Shown: positions 34,567 to 43,694, numbered from the stretch's first letter. The stretch is 46,485 nt of DNA from Candidatus Bathyarchaeota archaeon (GCA_005888755.1 VBBQ01000036.1:1-46485); one strand, 5' to 3'. Numbers and translations: made by a program. Notes: generated from the letters alone by a model not told the origin.

Positions 34567-36147
34567 TCACGCGTTGATTCTAACTCGGTATTCTCCGAAA
34601 GCCTCTCTCAGAGCGTCGCTGATCTCGCCCACGGTGCAATTGGAACGGACTGCGCCTAGGATATCGTCTACAAGATTCTGTTGATGTTTTGCAGACCGGG
34701 AGAGGCGTCCGAGAGCATTCTTGACCTGGGTCGTGTTTCTCGATGCTTTCATCTTCTTCAACTGCCTGACTTGAGCCTTCTCAAGTTTGGGATCGATGCG
34801 CTGGATCTTCGGCTCGCTACTTCCTTCGGTAAACTTGTTGACTCCCACGATGATCGTTCGGCCTTCGTCGACGGATTTCTGGAACCTGTAGGCGCTTTCC
34901 TGTATCTCGCGATGGACAAATCCGGACTCTATCGCTTTTCGCGCTCCGCCTAAATCCTCCACTCTCTCTAAGAGACCTGTTGCTTTGGCCTCAAGGTTTC
35001 TTGTCAAGTATTCCAGATAGTAGCTTCCGGCCAACGGATCAGCCGTCTTTGTCACCCCAGATTCGTTCGCGATGATTTGCTGGGTCCTCAGTGCAATTCG
35101 CACAGACTCTTCAGTAGGTAGAGACAGTGCCTCGTCCCTAGAATTTGTATGGAGAGACTGTGTTCCACCCAGAACTCCTGCAAGGGCTTGGATTGCGACT
35201 CGAACGATGTTGTTGTTAGGCTGCTGCGCAGTCAAAGTCTCGCCACTCGTCTGGGTGTGAAATCGTAGCTTACACGATTCAGGGTCTCGGGCTTTGAAAC
35301 GGCCCTTCATTATGCGGGCCCAGATTCTACGCGCAGCTCTGAATTTCGCGATCTCCTCCAAGAAATCATTCCTGCAGGCAAAGAAGAACGAGAGTTGCGG
35401 CGCAAACTGGTCGATCCTGAGCCCTCGTTCAAGAGCCGCCTTAACGTATTCGATTGCGTTTGCAAAACAGAATCCCAATTCCTGAACCGCGTCTGCGCCT
35501 GATTCGCGAATGTGGTAACCGCTGATACTGATGGGGTGCCAGTGGGGCATTTTGTAGGCGCAGTATTCTATGAGATCGACGGAGAGTCTCAGCGATGCTT
35601 CTGGAGGGTAGATGTACGTGTTTCTCGCGATGTATTCTTTCAGAATATCATTCTGGGTCGTTCCCCTCAACTTGTTCTGCGGGACGCCTTGATTCATTCC
35701 AACGGCGATGTACAACGAGAACAGGATAGGTGCTGTCGCATTGATGGTCATGCTCGTGCTCACTCTTCCGAGGTCGATGCCCTCGAAGAGACGTCTCATG
35801 TCATGGACGCTGCTGATCGCAACTCCTACCCTGCCAACTTCCCCTGCTGCCCTAGGATGGTCTGAATCGAGGCCGAGCTGTGTTGGAAGGTCAAACGCTG
35901 TGCTGAGCCCGGTCTCGCCGTGAGATATCAGATACTTGAAGCGCCGGTTAGTTTCTCGAGCCGAACCAAACCCGGTGTACTGGCGCATGGTCCACAGCCG
36001 GTCCCGATACATTCCATCGTAGATGCCCCGTGTATACGGGAATTGGCCCGGTCTTCCCAGTGACTTTGACCATTTCGATGGAACATCTTTTTTCTCGCAG
36101 AACTTCTTGACTGGTATCCCAGAGTCCGTTGTTACAGGCTCAGTCAA
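34567..36147 (-). CDS. Methylmalonyl-CoA mutase large subunit (catalytic domain only)
   Basis: B12-dependent carbon-skeleton mutase barrel, 526 residues, converting methylmalonyl-CoA to succinyl-CoA. GQFPYTRGIYDGMYRDRLWTMRQYTGF is the start of the TIM barrel. The residue matching Tyr89 of methylmalonyl-CoA mutase is Tyr57 (RQY), and the residue matching Arg207 is Arg175 (IARNTYIYPP), so this copy has the methylmalonyl-type substrate pair. [25 protein letters not shown] is the conserved barrel end. No cobalamin-binding domain is attached; archaea carry it as a separate small subunit, not present here. Its ATG overlaps the MeaB stop by four bases (ATGA), so it is coupled downstream of MeaB. Confidence 0.93.
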   Translation of the reverse strand: MTEPVTTDSGIPVKKFCEKKDVPSKWSKSLGRPGQFPYTRGIYDGMYRDRLWTMRQYTGFGSARETNRRFKYLISHGETGLSTAFDLPTQLGLDSDHPRAAGEVGRVGVAISSVHDMRRLFEGIDLGRVSTSMTINATAPILFSLYIAVGMNQGVPQNKLRGTTQNDILKEYIARNTYIYPPEASLRLSVDLIEYCAYKMPHWHPISISGYHIRESGADAVQELGFCFANAIEYVKAALERGLRIDQFAPQLSFFFACRNDFLEEIAKFRAARRIWARIMKGRFKARDPESCKLRFHTQTSGETLTAQQPNNNIVRVAIQALAGVLGGTQSLHTNSRDEALSLPTEESVRIALRTQQIIANESGVTKTADPLAGSYYLEYLTRNLEAKATGLLERVEDLGGARKAIESGFVHREIQESAYRFQKSVDEGRTIIVGVNKFTEGSSEPKIQRIDPKLEKAQVRQLKKMKASRNTTQVKNALGRLSRSAKHQQNLVDDILGAVRSNCTVGEISDALREAFGEYRVRINA

Positions 36148-37094
36148 GCTCTCGCCCCCATTTTTGCAATAATCGCCACAAGTCTCGACGCAGCTGTCTC
36201 TGGGTCGAGTTCAAGTTTGACAACTCTTCCGACCAGCGCGTCGAGTTCTTTCTGATCCCTGAGACGCTCGACTGTTTGATCATGGAAATCTGAGAATGCA
36301 GCATCCAACAGTTCAGACTCGATTCTCCTCCTCAATTTTTTCTCTCTGAGTCCCCTCGCCTCCAAGTGTTTCCAGAATTTTTCGAGCGAATCTACGACCG
36401 CAGGTATGCCTGTTCCCTTGATTGCGACGGTCTTCAGAACTGGCGGCCTCCATCCATCTCTCTCTTGCAAACCGCTTGCGATGTTGTAGATTGTCTTGGC
36501 CGGGTTGACCAAGTCTGCCTTGTTGATGACGAACAAGTCACCGATCTCTGCGAAACCCGCTTTGAACGCCTGGACCTCGTCCCCCAGCTGGGGCATCAAT
36601 ACAACTACCGTGGCATCGACTGTGGTGGCGACTTGGACCTCTGTCTGGCCTGCTCCTACTGTCTCGACGATAATGAGGTCCATGCCGGCCGCGTCCAAAA
36701 CTCGTATAGTGTTTCTCGCAGCGCGAGCGAGTCCCCCCAGGTCGCCTCTGGAGGCCATGCTTCTAATGTAGACTTTCCTCTCTAGACTGTGGTCCATCAT
36801 CCGGACTCGGTCCCCCAGCAACGCGCCGCCTGTGAACGCGCTGGACGGGTCGATGGCTAGAACTCCAACGCTACGTTCTCTCTCGCGATACTCTCCAACT
36901 ATCTTGTCGACGAGAGTGCTCTTGCCGGTCCCGGTTGGACCAGTAACCCCGATGGTGAATGCCTTGCCCGTATGCGGATACAATTCTTGAATGAGCTTTC
37001 GGCTCGGCTCTCCGCCAGCCTCGACTATCGAGATCGCCTTGGCAACAGCGCGATGCTCACCCTTGAGCACTTGAGAAGATAGCTCCCGAGCCAA
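36144..37094 (-). CDS. meaB: MeaB/ArgK-type GTPase chaperone of B12 mutases
   Basis: G3E-family P-loop GTPase that protects and reloads cobalamin-dependent mutases. 316 residues: Walker A GPTGTGKS (around 51-58), [18 protein letters not shown], the switch strand [33 protein letters not shown] for guanine recognition, and a C-terminal helical dimerisation arm. TTG start at 37094 (MARELSSQ). Minus-strand CTTGAAATACGC at 37120-37131 is the likely TATA element. Directly followed by, and overlapping, the methylmalonyl-CoA mutase gene. Confidence 0.94.
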   Translation of the reverse strand: MARELSSQVLKGEHRAVAKAISIVEAGGEPSRKLIQELYPHTGKAFTIGVTGPTGTGKSTLVDKIVGEYRERERSVGVLAIDPSSAFTGGALLGDRVRMMDHSLERKVYIRSMASRGDLGGLARAARNTIRVLDAAGMDLIIVETVGAGQTEVQVATTVDATVVVLMPQLGDEVQAFKAGFAEIGDLFVINKADLVNPAKTIYNIASGLQERDGWRPPVLKTVAIKGTGIPAVVDSLEKFWKHLEARGLREKKLRRRIESELLDAAFSDFHDQTVERLRDQKELDALVGRVVKLELDPETAASRLVAIIAKMGARA

Positions 37095-37196
37095 GTGAAA
37101 TTCTCAGTTCTGCTCTCGCCTCTAGAGCGTATTTCAAGATTCGGCGATGAAAGGCGTCAGGATAATGGAAAAATAGGAACCTCCAGGCATCTTCTA

Positions 37197-38915
37197 TTGT
37201 TTCGTGATCGTGTTTTGGCAAAGGGTTACTGGAAGAAAGTTCTAGACGAGATCAAACAGGTCAAGCAAGAGAGGCTCCGGTGGGAGACCAAGACGCTCAA
37301 ACCGTGGACCCGCACTAGCCCTGAACAGAAGGCGGAATTCAGAAACCTGTCCAATATTTCTGTGAAGAGAGTATACACTCCAGAAGACGTGTCACACCTA
37401 AACCAGTCCGAGCAGATCGGCCTTCCAGGCGAGTATCCCTATGTCCGTGGCGTATATCCGACGATGTACCGCGGGCGACCGTGGACTATGCGCATGTTCT
37501 CCGGCTTCGGAACCCCTGAAGACACCAACAAACGTCTACACTACTTGCTAGAGCACGGGGAAACAGGTCTAAGCATTGCATTCGACATGCCCACGCTCTA
37601 CGGGTATGATCCTGACAGTCCCCGAGCTGAGGGGGAAGTGGGACGTTGCGGTGTGTCAGTGGGCTCGTTGAAGGACATGGAGATCATTTTCGAGGGCATC
37701 CCGCTGGAGAAGGTCAGTACTAGTATGACGATCAATGCCCCAGCATCGGTTCTGACCGCGATGTATGTCGGCGTGGCTGAGAGGCATGGGGTGAAACCAA
37801 AAGAGCTGCGCGGAACGGTTCAAGCGGACATTCTGAAAGAGTACATCGCCCAGAAAGAATGGGCTTTCCCACCTGAGGCGCATCTTCGGATCATTCGGGA
37901 CATGATGGTGTATTGTACGAAGGAAATGCCGCAGTGGAACTACATCAGCATTAGTGGCTACCACATACGAGAAGCAGGGTCCAGTGCTGTCCAGGAGCTG
38001 GCATTCACACTGGCAGACGGGTTCGCATATGTCGATCTTGGAATTGAAGCAGGGTTGAAGGTCGAGGATTTCGCGCCCCGCCTCTCGTTCTTTTTCAACT
38101 GCGGGATGGACTTTTTCGAAGAAGTCGCCAAGTTTCGCGCTGCCCGGCGAATCTGGGCTCGGGTGTTGAAAGACAAGTACAAGGTCAAAGACCCTAGATC
38201 GTTGTTGTTGAGGACACACGCTCAGAACTCAGGTGCATCTCTCACGTGGCAGCAGCCTCTCAACAATATCGTGCGAACGACGATCGAAGCATTAGCGACG
38301 GTTCTCGGTGGAACCCAGTCGCTTCATACCAACTCTTACGATGAGGCGTGGGCGTTGCCGTCCGAGGCGGCGGCCACTGTCGCGCTGAGGACTCAGCAGA
38401 TCCTAGCAGAAGAGACAGGCGTCACCGACACCATCGACCCCCTAGCTGGATCATACTATCTCGAATGGCTTACTGATGAGATGGAAGAACGTGCGTTCCA
38501 GTACTTCGACAAGATAGAACGGGCAGGTGGGCTGCTCAACGCGATAAAGACCGGATTCATACAAAGGGAGATCGCTGAGAACTCCTACCGATATCAGCAA
38601 GAACTGGAGAAGGGAGAACGGGTCATCGTCGGCGTCAACAAGTACCAGTTAGAAGAGAAGAAACCTATTGACACTTTGAAGATCAACGAGGAGGCACAGC
38701 GACGACAGGTTGCACGGATGAACAGCGTGCGGGAGACCCGGGACAACAAGAAGGTCGAGCAAGCGCTCAATGATCTGCGGAAGACGTTCAAGGATGAGAA
38801 GGCGAACTCCATGTATCCTATGATCAAGGCGGTCAGAGCTTACGCAACGCTTGGAGAGATCATGGATGTGGGACGGAAGATTTTCGGCGAATACAAGGAG
38901 CCACCGATTCTCTGA
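37197..38915 (+). CDS. Isobutyryl-CoA-mutase-like large subunit
   Basis: Second B12 mutase barrel, about 572 residues from the TTG at 37197. The frame is open back to a GTG at 37095, but that start would abut MeaB with no room for a promoter, and homologous sequence begins near [29 protein letters not shown] (37164-37174) could be the TATA box; the TTG at 37215 is an alternative. At the two specificity positions it has Phe (RMFSGF) and Gln ([10 protein letters not shown]), the pair of isobutyryl-CoA mutase rather than Tyr/Arg; the Ala before FDMPT excludes the 2-hydroxyisobutyryl type. It is divergent from MeaB and lacks a B12 domain. Confidence 0.88.
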   Translation: MFRDRVLAKGYWKKVLDEIKQVKQERLRWETKTLKPWTRTSPEQKAEFRNLSNISVKRVYTPEDVSHLNQSEQIGLPGEYPYVRGVYPTMYRGRPWTMRMFSGFGTPEDTNKRLHYLLEHGETGLSIAFDMPTLYGYDPDSPRAEGEVGRCGVSVGSLKDMEIIFEGIPLEKVSTSMTINAPASVLTAMYVGVAERHGVKPKELRGTVQADILKEYIAQKEWAFPPEAHLRIIRDMMVYCTKEMPQWNYISISGYHIREAGSSAVQELAFTLADGFAYVDLGIEAGLKVEDFAPRLSFFFNCGMDFFEEVAKFRAARRIWARVLKDKYKVKDPRSLLLRTHAQNSGASLTWQQPLNNIVRTTIEALATVLGGTQSLHTNSYDEAWALPSEAAATVALRTQQILAEETGVTDTIDPLAGSYYLEWLTDEMEERAFQYFDKIERAGGLLNAIKTGFIQREIAENSYRYQQELEKGERVIVGVNKYQLEEKKPIDTLKINEEAQRRQVARMNSVRETRDNKKVEQALNDLRKTFKDEKANSMYPMIKAVRAYATLGEIMDVGRKIFGEYKEPPIL

Positions 38916-39561
38916 GCAGGGGGGGACCCTATCAACGAGGAAGAAAGCAGGACAAACACCAGCTCGGATTAACTATGAGGTCAAGGAGCTAAGCTCTGCT
39001 ACTTGGCCTGATTTCGAGAAGTTCTTCGCGAAACACAACGGGGTCCAGGGCGGTTGCTGGTGCACTTTCTACCACCATGCTGAAGGCCGCTTGTTGAAAG
39101 AAGGCTTGGAGCGGAATGACGCGATCGCGCTGAATCGAAAGGAAAAGAAGACTCTTGTCACTAAGGGCCGATCTCACGGAATCCTCGTCTACGCAGGCGA
39201 CCAAGCTGTCGGATCGTGCCAGTACGGTAAGAAGGAGGAGTTGCCTCGGATCGATTCAGGTCGCAACTACAGCAAGCTGGACCTATCAGCTGATCAAGGC
39301 CAAAAACTCTGGCGTCTCACATGCTTCTTCGTGGACAGAGACTTCAGGAAAAAAGGCGTCGCAGGGGTCGCCTTGAAGGCGACTCTGGATTCCATTCGAA
39401 AACAAGGTGGCGGAATAGTCGAGGCGTACCCGCCCACTTCCAAGGAAGGAGGATCATGGGCTCTCTGGTTCGGAACGGTGGCCATGTATGAGAGGGAAGG
39501 CTTCAAAGCCCACGCCAAGCTGGGTGAGAAACACTTGCTCATGCGCAAGACCATTGCATAA
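38851..39561 (+). CDS. GNAT-family acetyltransferase
   Basis: 236 residues as open frame, but the first 40 are out-of-frame mutase sequence; the GNAT fold starts at about [20 protein letters not shown]. No ATG, GTG or TTG lies between the mutase stop and that point, so either translation starts at 38851/38866 inside the mutase gene or at a rare codon. [24 protein letters not shown], and the CoA-loop region [21 protein letters not shown] are visible, and [14 protein letters not shown] ends the fold. This type is common in archaea and Firmicutes as a stand-alone acetyltransferase. Acceptor unknown. Confidence 0.8.
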   Translation: MERSWMWDGRFSANTRSHRFSEQGGTLSTRKKAGQTPARINYEVKELSSATWPDFEKFFAKHNGVQGGCWCTFYHHAEGRLLKEGLERNDAIALNRKEKKTLVTKGRSHGILVYAGDQAVGSCQYGKKEELPRIDSGRNYSKLDLSADQGQKLWRLTCFFVDRDFRKKGVAGVALKATLDSIRKQGGGIVEAYPPTSKEGGSWALWFGTVAMYEREGFKAHAKLGEKHLLMRKTIA

Positions 39562-39572
39562 CGTGTCCGTTC

Positions 39573-40172
39573 TTGCCACGAGATAACCTGAAGTTCCGAA
39601 AGACCCCGAAGCCCTGGAAGACTCTGGAAAGTAGAAAGATCGCAACTCTGGGCGACCTGAGGCTTCACAGGGACCGGATCGTCTCCAAGACTGGTTTCGA
39701 AATGGTTCATCCTCGACTACTCGTTGACGATTTCTCAATCATCGTCCCGGTTCTTGGCCGCGACAAGCTTGTAATGATCTGGAACTATCGACATGCGATT
39801 CAGGGCTGGGAGCTAGAGCTGCCAGCGGGTCATATTGAGAATGGCGAGAGTCCGGAGGCTTGTGCTAGGCGGGAGCTAGAAGAGGAAACAGGATACTCCG
39901 CCAGTTCCTGGAAGAGACTCGGATGGTTCCATCCCTCTCCAGGAATATCCTCGCAAAGAGCCTACGCCTATCTCGCCCGGAGACTGAAGAATGGAGATTT
40001 GCATCGAGAGCCGTACGAGTTTGGCATGGAAGTCAAGACCCTTGGAGTGCGGGATGCCTACAGGCGGTTATGGCGTGGTGAGATTGTTCATTCGCCGACG
40101 GCGTCTGCCCTCGGAATAGCCCAGCCTACGATTCTACCGGTAAAGAGAGCTACTGTTTCGCGCCGCAGTTAG
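39573..40172 (+). CDS. Nudix hydrolase, ADP-ribose pyrophosphatase-like
   Basis: 199 residues. Complete Nudix box GHIENGESPEACARRELEEETGY (about 90-112; G-x5-E-x7-REL-x-EE-x-G). Upstream VIPV-type strand IIVPVLGRDKLVMIWNYRHAI and WELELPAG are as in ADP-ribose pyrophosphatases, which cut ADP-ribose to AMP and ribose-5-phosphate. WFHPSPGISSQRAYAYLAR follows. Could instead act on other nucleoside diphosphates. TTG start at 39573, 12 bases after the acetyltransferase stop. Its last 23 bases overlap the end of the convergent zinc-ribbon membrane gene. Confidence 0.9.
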   Translation: MPRDNLKFRKTPKPWKTLESRKIATLGDLRLHRDRIVSKTGFEMVHPRLLVDDFSIIVPVLGRDKLVMIWNYRHAIQGWELELPAGHIENGESPEACARRELEEETGYSASSWKRLGWFHPSPGISSQRAYAYLARRLKNGDLHREPYEFGMEVKTLGVRDAYRRLWRGEIVHSPTASALGIAQPTILPVKRATVSRRS

Positions 40173-40782
40173 TGCAGAAGGAATTGCCTGGAGCCAAAGG
40201 CATGCCGCAAGAGCGACACTTCCCGGTCGCTGTCGCCGGTGTCTGTGCAGGTATAGGTGCTGGGGTGGGGTTGTACTGGAGGGTGGGCGGAGCCATTGGA
40301 GCATACTGAGTCTGTGATTGGAGAACTGGAGCAGATCGCATTGTCGGCTGAGTGTTCATCGCGGGCATGTAGCTTGGAACAGTTCCTTTGCCGAAGAAAA
40401 CTTTGACGTGAGACCTGGTAAGATAGATGATCATGATAATCCAGAAAACTAAGGCGTACCCGGCTTGATAGACCCCGGTAAACGCGACGTAGGCCGCGCC
40501 GAGTATGGAGAGGACTGTGAAGATCATCCCGAGGGTCCAGGCCCAACCTTTTCCATGGAGAAAACCGACCCCGGTTGCCAGCCAGATGAGGCTGAAGAAA
40601 GCAAACACTCCACCAATGACGACTCCTACAGTACCGATCAGGGTTCCGACTGTGGGAAGGGTCGAGAAGAGCGCCGACACGCCGATTATCGCGATGCTAA
40701 CTAGAAGTCCGAGGACCCCAATTAGGATCTCAATTATCCCAAGAATTGTAATGCCGATCGGTCGCGGAGGCTTCTGCATCAT
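40150..40782 (-). CDS. Four-span membrane protein with zinc-ribbon tail
   Basis: About 210 residues from the ATG pair at 40782/40779 (MMQKPPRPIG); the frame extends to 40800 but the adjacent paralogue also starts at M-Q-x-KPPRP. Four helices in the first 130 residues, with HGKGWAWTLGMIF before the third and RSHVKVFFGKGT just after the last. A Pro/Gln/Thr-rich linker of about 45 residues then leads to a C-terminal zinc ribbon CRSC/CTNC ending GAKQ. Same fold as its neighbour at 40918 plus a ribbon. Function unknown; last of three small membrane genes on this strand. Confidence 0.8.
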   Translation of the reverse strand: MMQKPPRPIGITILGIIEILIGVLGLLVSIAIIGVSALFSTLPTVGTLIGTVGVVIGGVFAFFSLIWLATGVGFLHGKGWAWTLGMIFTVLSILGAAYVAFTGVYQAGYALVFWIIMIIYLTRSHVKVFFGKGTVPSYMPAMNTQPTMRSAPVLQSQTQYAPMAPPTLQYNPTPAPIPAQTPATATGKCRSCGMPLAPGNSFCTNCGAKQ

Positions 40783-40917
40783 GGGAAAATCGAGTCTCAA
40801 CGGAAGGTGTTAAGCGGACTGTTACCAACCTCCTTCTCAAACAGTGAGCCATGACGGAATAGGCGATCGGGATGGGGAGAAGAAGGTTGATTCTGATTGC
40901 TTGAGATAATCGCTCGA

Positions 40918-41427
40918 CTAGGGCTTCGAGGAGCCCGTTCCTGGCGTTGTAGCAGGTGATGCCATCAGGGTTCCCTTGCCGAAGAAGGTTTTGACGTGCG
41001 GTCTCATTAGATAGTAGACTATCAACAGCGAGATTATCAGCGAAAGGATACTGCCGTAGTTGCCGAAAGCCAACTGAACTATGGCGAGAACTATTCCGAT
41101 GACACTTACTATGACTCCTAGGGTCCATGCCCATCTTTTTCCACCGAAGAACCCGATTCCGACGGCGAGATAGAGGATTCCGAGAATCGCGAATACTGCG
41201 CCTAGGGCGATTATGAGCGCCGATATTGTTCCAACGCCCAGCGAGCTCAATCCGGGATAGCCGGCATTGTTGATGGCGTTCGTAATGTCAACGGTTGCTG
41301 CTAGCGTACCAAGGAGGAGTCCAAGTCCGATCAGCGCTGCTCCGCTAAACAGAAGCCCGAGTGCTCCTAGTATCGCTAGTACGGCAAGAATTGTTACGCC
41401 GGTTGGTCGCGGTGGTTTCGGTTGCAT
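40918..41427 (-). CDS. Four-span membrane protein (paralogue of 40150 gene, no zinc ribbon)
   Basis: About 169 residues from the ATG at 41427 (MQPKPPRPTG), three bases after the stop of the preceding gene; the frame opens at 41448. KPPRPTGVTILAVLAILGALGLL, FGGKRWAWTLGVIVSVIG and RPHVKTFFGKGT match the paralogue at 40150 in order and spacing. It stops in a short Thr/Pro/Gly tail where the paralogue continues into a zinc ribbon, so the ribbon has been lost or gained after duplication. Unknown function. Confidence 0.78.
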   Translation of the reverse strand: MQPKPPRPTGVTILAVLAILGALGLLFSGAALIGLGLLLGTLAATVDITNAINNAGYPGLSSLGVGTISALIIALGAVFAILGILYLAVGIGFFGGKRWAWTLGVIVSVIGIVLAIVQLAFGNYGSILSLIISLLIVYYLMRPHVKTFFGKGTLMASPATTPGTGSSKP

Positions 41428-41429
41428 GG

Positions 41430-41936
41430 CTAAAGGTTCGCTCCGCAACTAGGGCAACGTGTTGCCCCAGCAGGTATGCTTGCTCCACAGTTCTTACAGG
41501 TCATACCCATCGATCCCATTGGGGCCGAGCCCATCGGCATTGACGAACTCATCATAGGTGGAGGCATGGCACCTGGAGCCATAGTCGGCTTGAAGGTCAG
41601 TGCCAGTATGCTGCCAATTAGTCCGAGGAGGAAGCCGATGAAGAAGCCTCCGAGGGCGGTGACCCAGCTAATTATCGAGAGTATCAATACTATGACGCCC
41701 CACATCTTGGCGCTGGTTGGTTTGGAGTACATCATGAACCCTCCAACAACCATGATGATTCCCATGATTACGCCTGCGATTCCTAATCCCAATGCGGTAC
41801 TACTGGCAGCCCCTGTGCCCGTAACGTTAAGGGAGCCGATTAGCGACCCTACGAACGCAAGGGCGGCTCCTCCGAAGATTACGAATAACCCACCTATCAG
41901 GGATAGAACCATTGCGGCTGTTGGCTTATCTCCCAT
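41430..41936 (-). CDS. Four-span membrane protein with zinc-ribbon tail
   Basis: 168 residues. Four glycine-rich helices (about 8-30, 45-65, 78-95, 100-115) carry GFFIGFLLGLIGSILAL, the pattern of DUF4064/SHOCT-like small archaeal membrane proteins. A Met/Pro-rich linker (APGAMPPPMMSSSMPMGSAP) and a zinc ribbon CKNC/CPSC ending GANL follow. The helices differ from the two following genes, so it is a separate family sharing only the tail. A strong TATA box precedes it; the next gene starts three bases after its stop. Confidence 0.78.
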   Translation of the reverse strand: MGDKPTAAMVLSLIGGLFVIFGGAALAFVGSLIGSLNVTGTGAASSTALGLGIAGVIMGIIMVVGGFMMYSKPTSAKMWGVIVLILSIISWVTALGGFFIGFLLGLIGSILALTFKPTMAPGAMPPPMMSSSMPMGSAPMGSMGMTCKNCGASIPAGATRCPSCGANL

Positions 41937-41964
41937 ATTCAGTCAGGCTTTGCCTCGCCCTTAC

Positions 41965-41974
41965 GCTATATAAG
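41965..41974 (-). promoter_or_regulatory. TATA box for the small membrane-protein operon
   Basis: Minus-strand CTTATATAGC, the closest match to the archaeal consensus in the window, centred 33 bases before the ATG at 41936. Confidence 0.65.
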
Positions 41975-42220
41975 ATATTTCATTCTCGCCGAGTTTAGGC
42001 GATTATCACCGGTTTTAGGGAGTTTTCCGAGTTTTGAAGCCTGTTTACCTATTGGTCTGATCGGAGGCTCAAGGCATGTTTGTGTTTTGTGAAGGGTGGC
42101 GAGCGGAAAAATCGATCACCCGAACGGGCCAAGAGAGGGTTGGGGAAAAGAAGAGTTCGCAGAAAAACTGTTTCAGAAAAAGGCGAAGCATGAGGATTCC
42201 AACATATTCTTCGTGCTCGT

Positions 42221-43213
42221 TTATCGTAGGCTAGGTTCAGTTGGTTTCGGCATGTTCGATTTGGGTTGAACTGGATCTTGGATTCTGGGGAGGCGCGCGA
42301 GGATGTTCTTTCTGATCCAGAGGAGGTAAGTGATGAAAGAAATTCCCAAGACAATTGTTCCTATCCTTCCGAGGAAGAGATCGAGGATGAAGTCGAAGAA
42401 GAGCGCGAAGAAGCCTATTGCCCCGGTCATGAGGCCGAGTTTCTGAAGATCGCTGAATCCTTTCCGGGCCCAACGGGTAAGCAGCCTCTCGTAACCAAGA
42501 ACAATGAAAACTCCAATAATCATGGTCCCCGCAGCGATCGGAATCAATGCGCTGTTGAAAAAGAAAAAGAAAAAGAATACTGCTGGTACTGAGAATCCGA
42601 GAGGGACGAGGATTTTCCAGGATAGCTTGAGATTTCGTTGTGCTGGAGAAATGTTTGAGATCCGCTTCGCGAACCAACCTAGAGCGACAACCGCTGCGAT
42701 GCAACCCGTTATGGCAAGTACGCCGGGGTCGTAGGGGAAGGCGAAGAAGCCGAGAATTATGGCAACGACCAATAGGCCGTGGAACAGAACTCGCATCCTT
42801 GACGAGAGCCAGATCCGAGTCTTAGATTGTGGAAAAGTTAGCTCGACGAGGAAAATGGGGATCGTGATGCTGAAGATCGCATGGTAGATTGCGAGCCATT
42901 CCGCCCATACCCAATTTGTACCGAGCCAGCGCCCATAAGTCCCGAGGACCCCGAGATCTTTCCATGCCGGGTTGAAGAAGCTGCGGACCATTATTCCCTC
43001 CTCGATTATTCCGTAGGCGGCGCCGAGGATCAGGATTGATCGCCAGCCTTTCTGCCAACGCCTCGCATAATCCCTGACTAGCAACGCGCCACTGCCGTAG
43101 AGAGAGGCTAGGAGAAGCGTCACTCCAGGATTGAGGAATGCTAGTGGAGGAGTCGATCCGGAAAGCCCCTCCCCGATTAGAGGGGAGAGGAAAAAGAGTA
43201 GCAGAATTGGTTT
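42221..43213 (-). CDS. Polytopic membrane protein, conserved archaeal family, start codon unclear
   Basis: At least 300 residues from the first canonical start, GTG at 43123, but the conserved N-terminus is encoded further upstream: KPILLLFFLSPLIGEGLSGSTPP reads in frame at about 43213-43147. The frame is open to 43309 with no ATG, GTG or TTG, so the coordinate used here is approximate. SLYGSGALLVRDYARRW, GAAYGIIEEGIMV and LGTYGRWLGTNWVWAEW follow, then about seven more helices and a polar tail. The motifs recur in archaeal membrane proteins of unknown function. A (TTTTTC)3 repeat at 42557-42577 encodes seven successive Phe. Confidence 0.75.
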   Translation of the reverse strand, partial: KPILLLFFLSPLIGEGLSGSTPPLAFLNPGVTLLLASLYGSGALLVRDYARRWQKGWRSILILGAAYGIIEEGIMVRSFFNPAWKDLGVLGTYGRWLGTNWVWAEWLAIYHAIFSITIPIFLVELTFPQSKTRIWLSSRMRVLFHGLLVVAIILGFFAFPYDPGVLAITGCIAAVVALGWFAKRISNISPAQRNLKLSWKILVPLGFSVPAVFFFFFFFNSALIPIAAGTMIIGVFIVLGYERLLTRWARKGFSDLQKLGLMTGAIGFFALFFDFILDLFLGRIGTIVLGISFITYLLWIRKNILARLPRIQDPVQPKSNMPKPTEPSLR

Positions 43214-43250
43214 TCGATAGACCTTCGTCAGACTTAGAGCTGCCAGGATT

Positions 43251-43290
43251 GGACCCTTTGAAAGGGTCCGGATGAGACGAAAAAAAGGGA
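43251..43290 (-). terminator. T-run and perfect hairpin after the VOC gene
   Basis: On the minus strand a run of seven T residues (about 43280-43286) is followed by GGACCCTTT-C-AAAGGGTCC (43251-43269). The T-run could end the VOC transcript; the palindrome lies inside the open frame preceding the membrane protein. Order (T-run first) is not that of a bacterial-type terminator. Confidence 0.35.
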
Positions 43291-43343
43291 GTTGATACTC
43301 CGCGCTGGGCTAGCGCGTACCTAGGAACGCGTGGGGCGTTGGT

Positions 43344-43694
43344 TTACTTTTTGCTCCAGAGACCTATGACGTTGCCGTGCGGGTCACCGATGGTGCCCCA
43401 GTAGCCCATTCCGCCGCCGATGGACTTCCGCTTCTTCAGTATTCGTCCGCCGAGACTCTTTGCCTTCTGTTGTGTTGCTGGTATGGTGTCGACGTTGACG
43501 TAGAATGTTGTTGAGCCGGGTTTGACTTTCTTGCCGAGCATGAAGCCACCGCCGAGACCTTTCTGGGTGGTCTTGAACATTGCATAGCCGTCGCCGAACA
43601 TCTCGAATTTCCAGCCGAAGAGTTTGCTGTAGAACTTCTTTGTCGTCACTAGATCCTTTGATACCAGTTCTATGTGGCCGATTTCCTTTGGCAT
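43344..43694 (-). CDS. Glyoxalase/VOC-fold protein
   Basis: 116 residues from the ATG at 43694 (MPKEIGHIELVSKDL); the frame extends to 43736 but a TATA element sits 31 bases before this ATG. Two beta-alpha-beta-beta-beta units: first with FYSKLFGWKFEMFGDGYAMF, second with GSTTFYVNVDTIPATQQKAKSLGG and YWGTIGDPHGNVIGLWSKK. Metal ligands at the usual His/Glu positions are only partly present (His7 and His in PHGN), so it may be a binding rather than catalytic VOC protein. Confidence 0.85.
   Translation of the reverse strand: MPKEIGHIELVSKDLVTTKKFYSKLFGWKFEMFGDGYAMFKTTQKGLGGGFMLGKKVKPGSTTFYVNVDTIPATQQKAKSLGGRILKKRKSIGGGMGYWGTIGDPHGNVIGLWSKK

Noticed and set aside
34406-34684. 92-codon plus-strand frame running into the mutase 3' end.
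   Set aside because: Antisense to the mutase for much of its length and has no promoter or motif.
43251-43269. 19-base perfect palindrome GGACCCTTT-G-AAAGGGTCC as an operator.
   Set aside because: It lies inside the open frame before the membrane protein and next to a T-run that more simply ends the VOC transcript; no second copy found.
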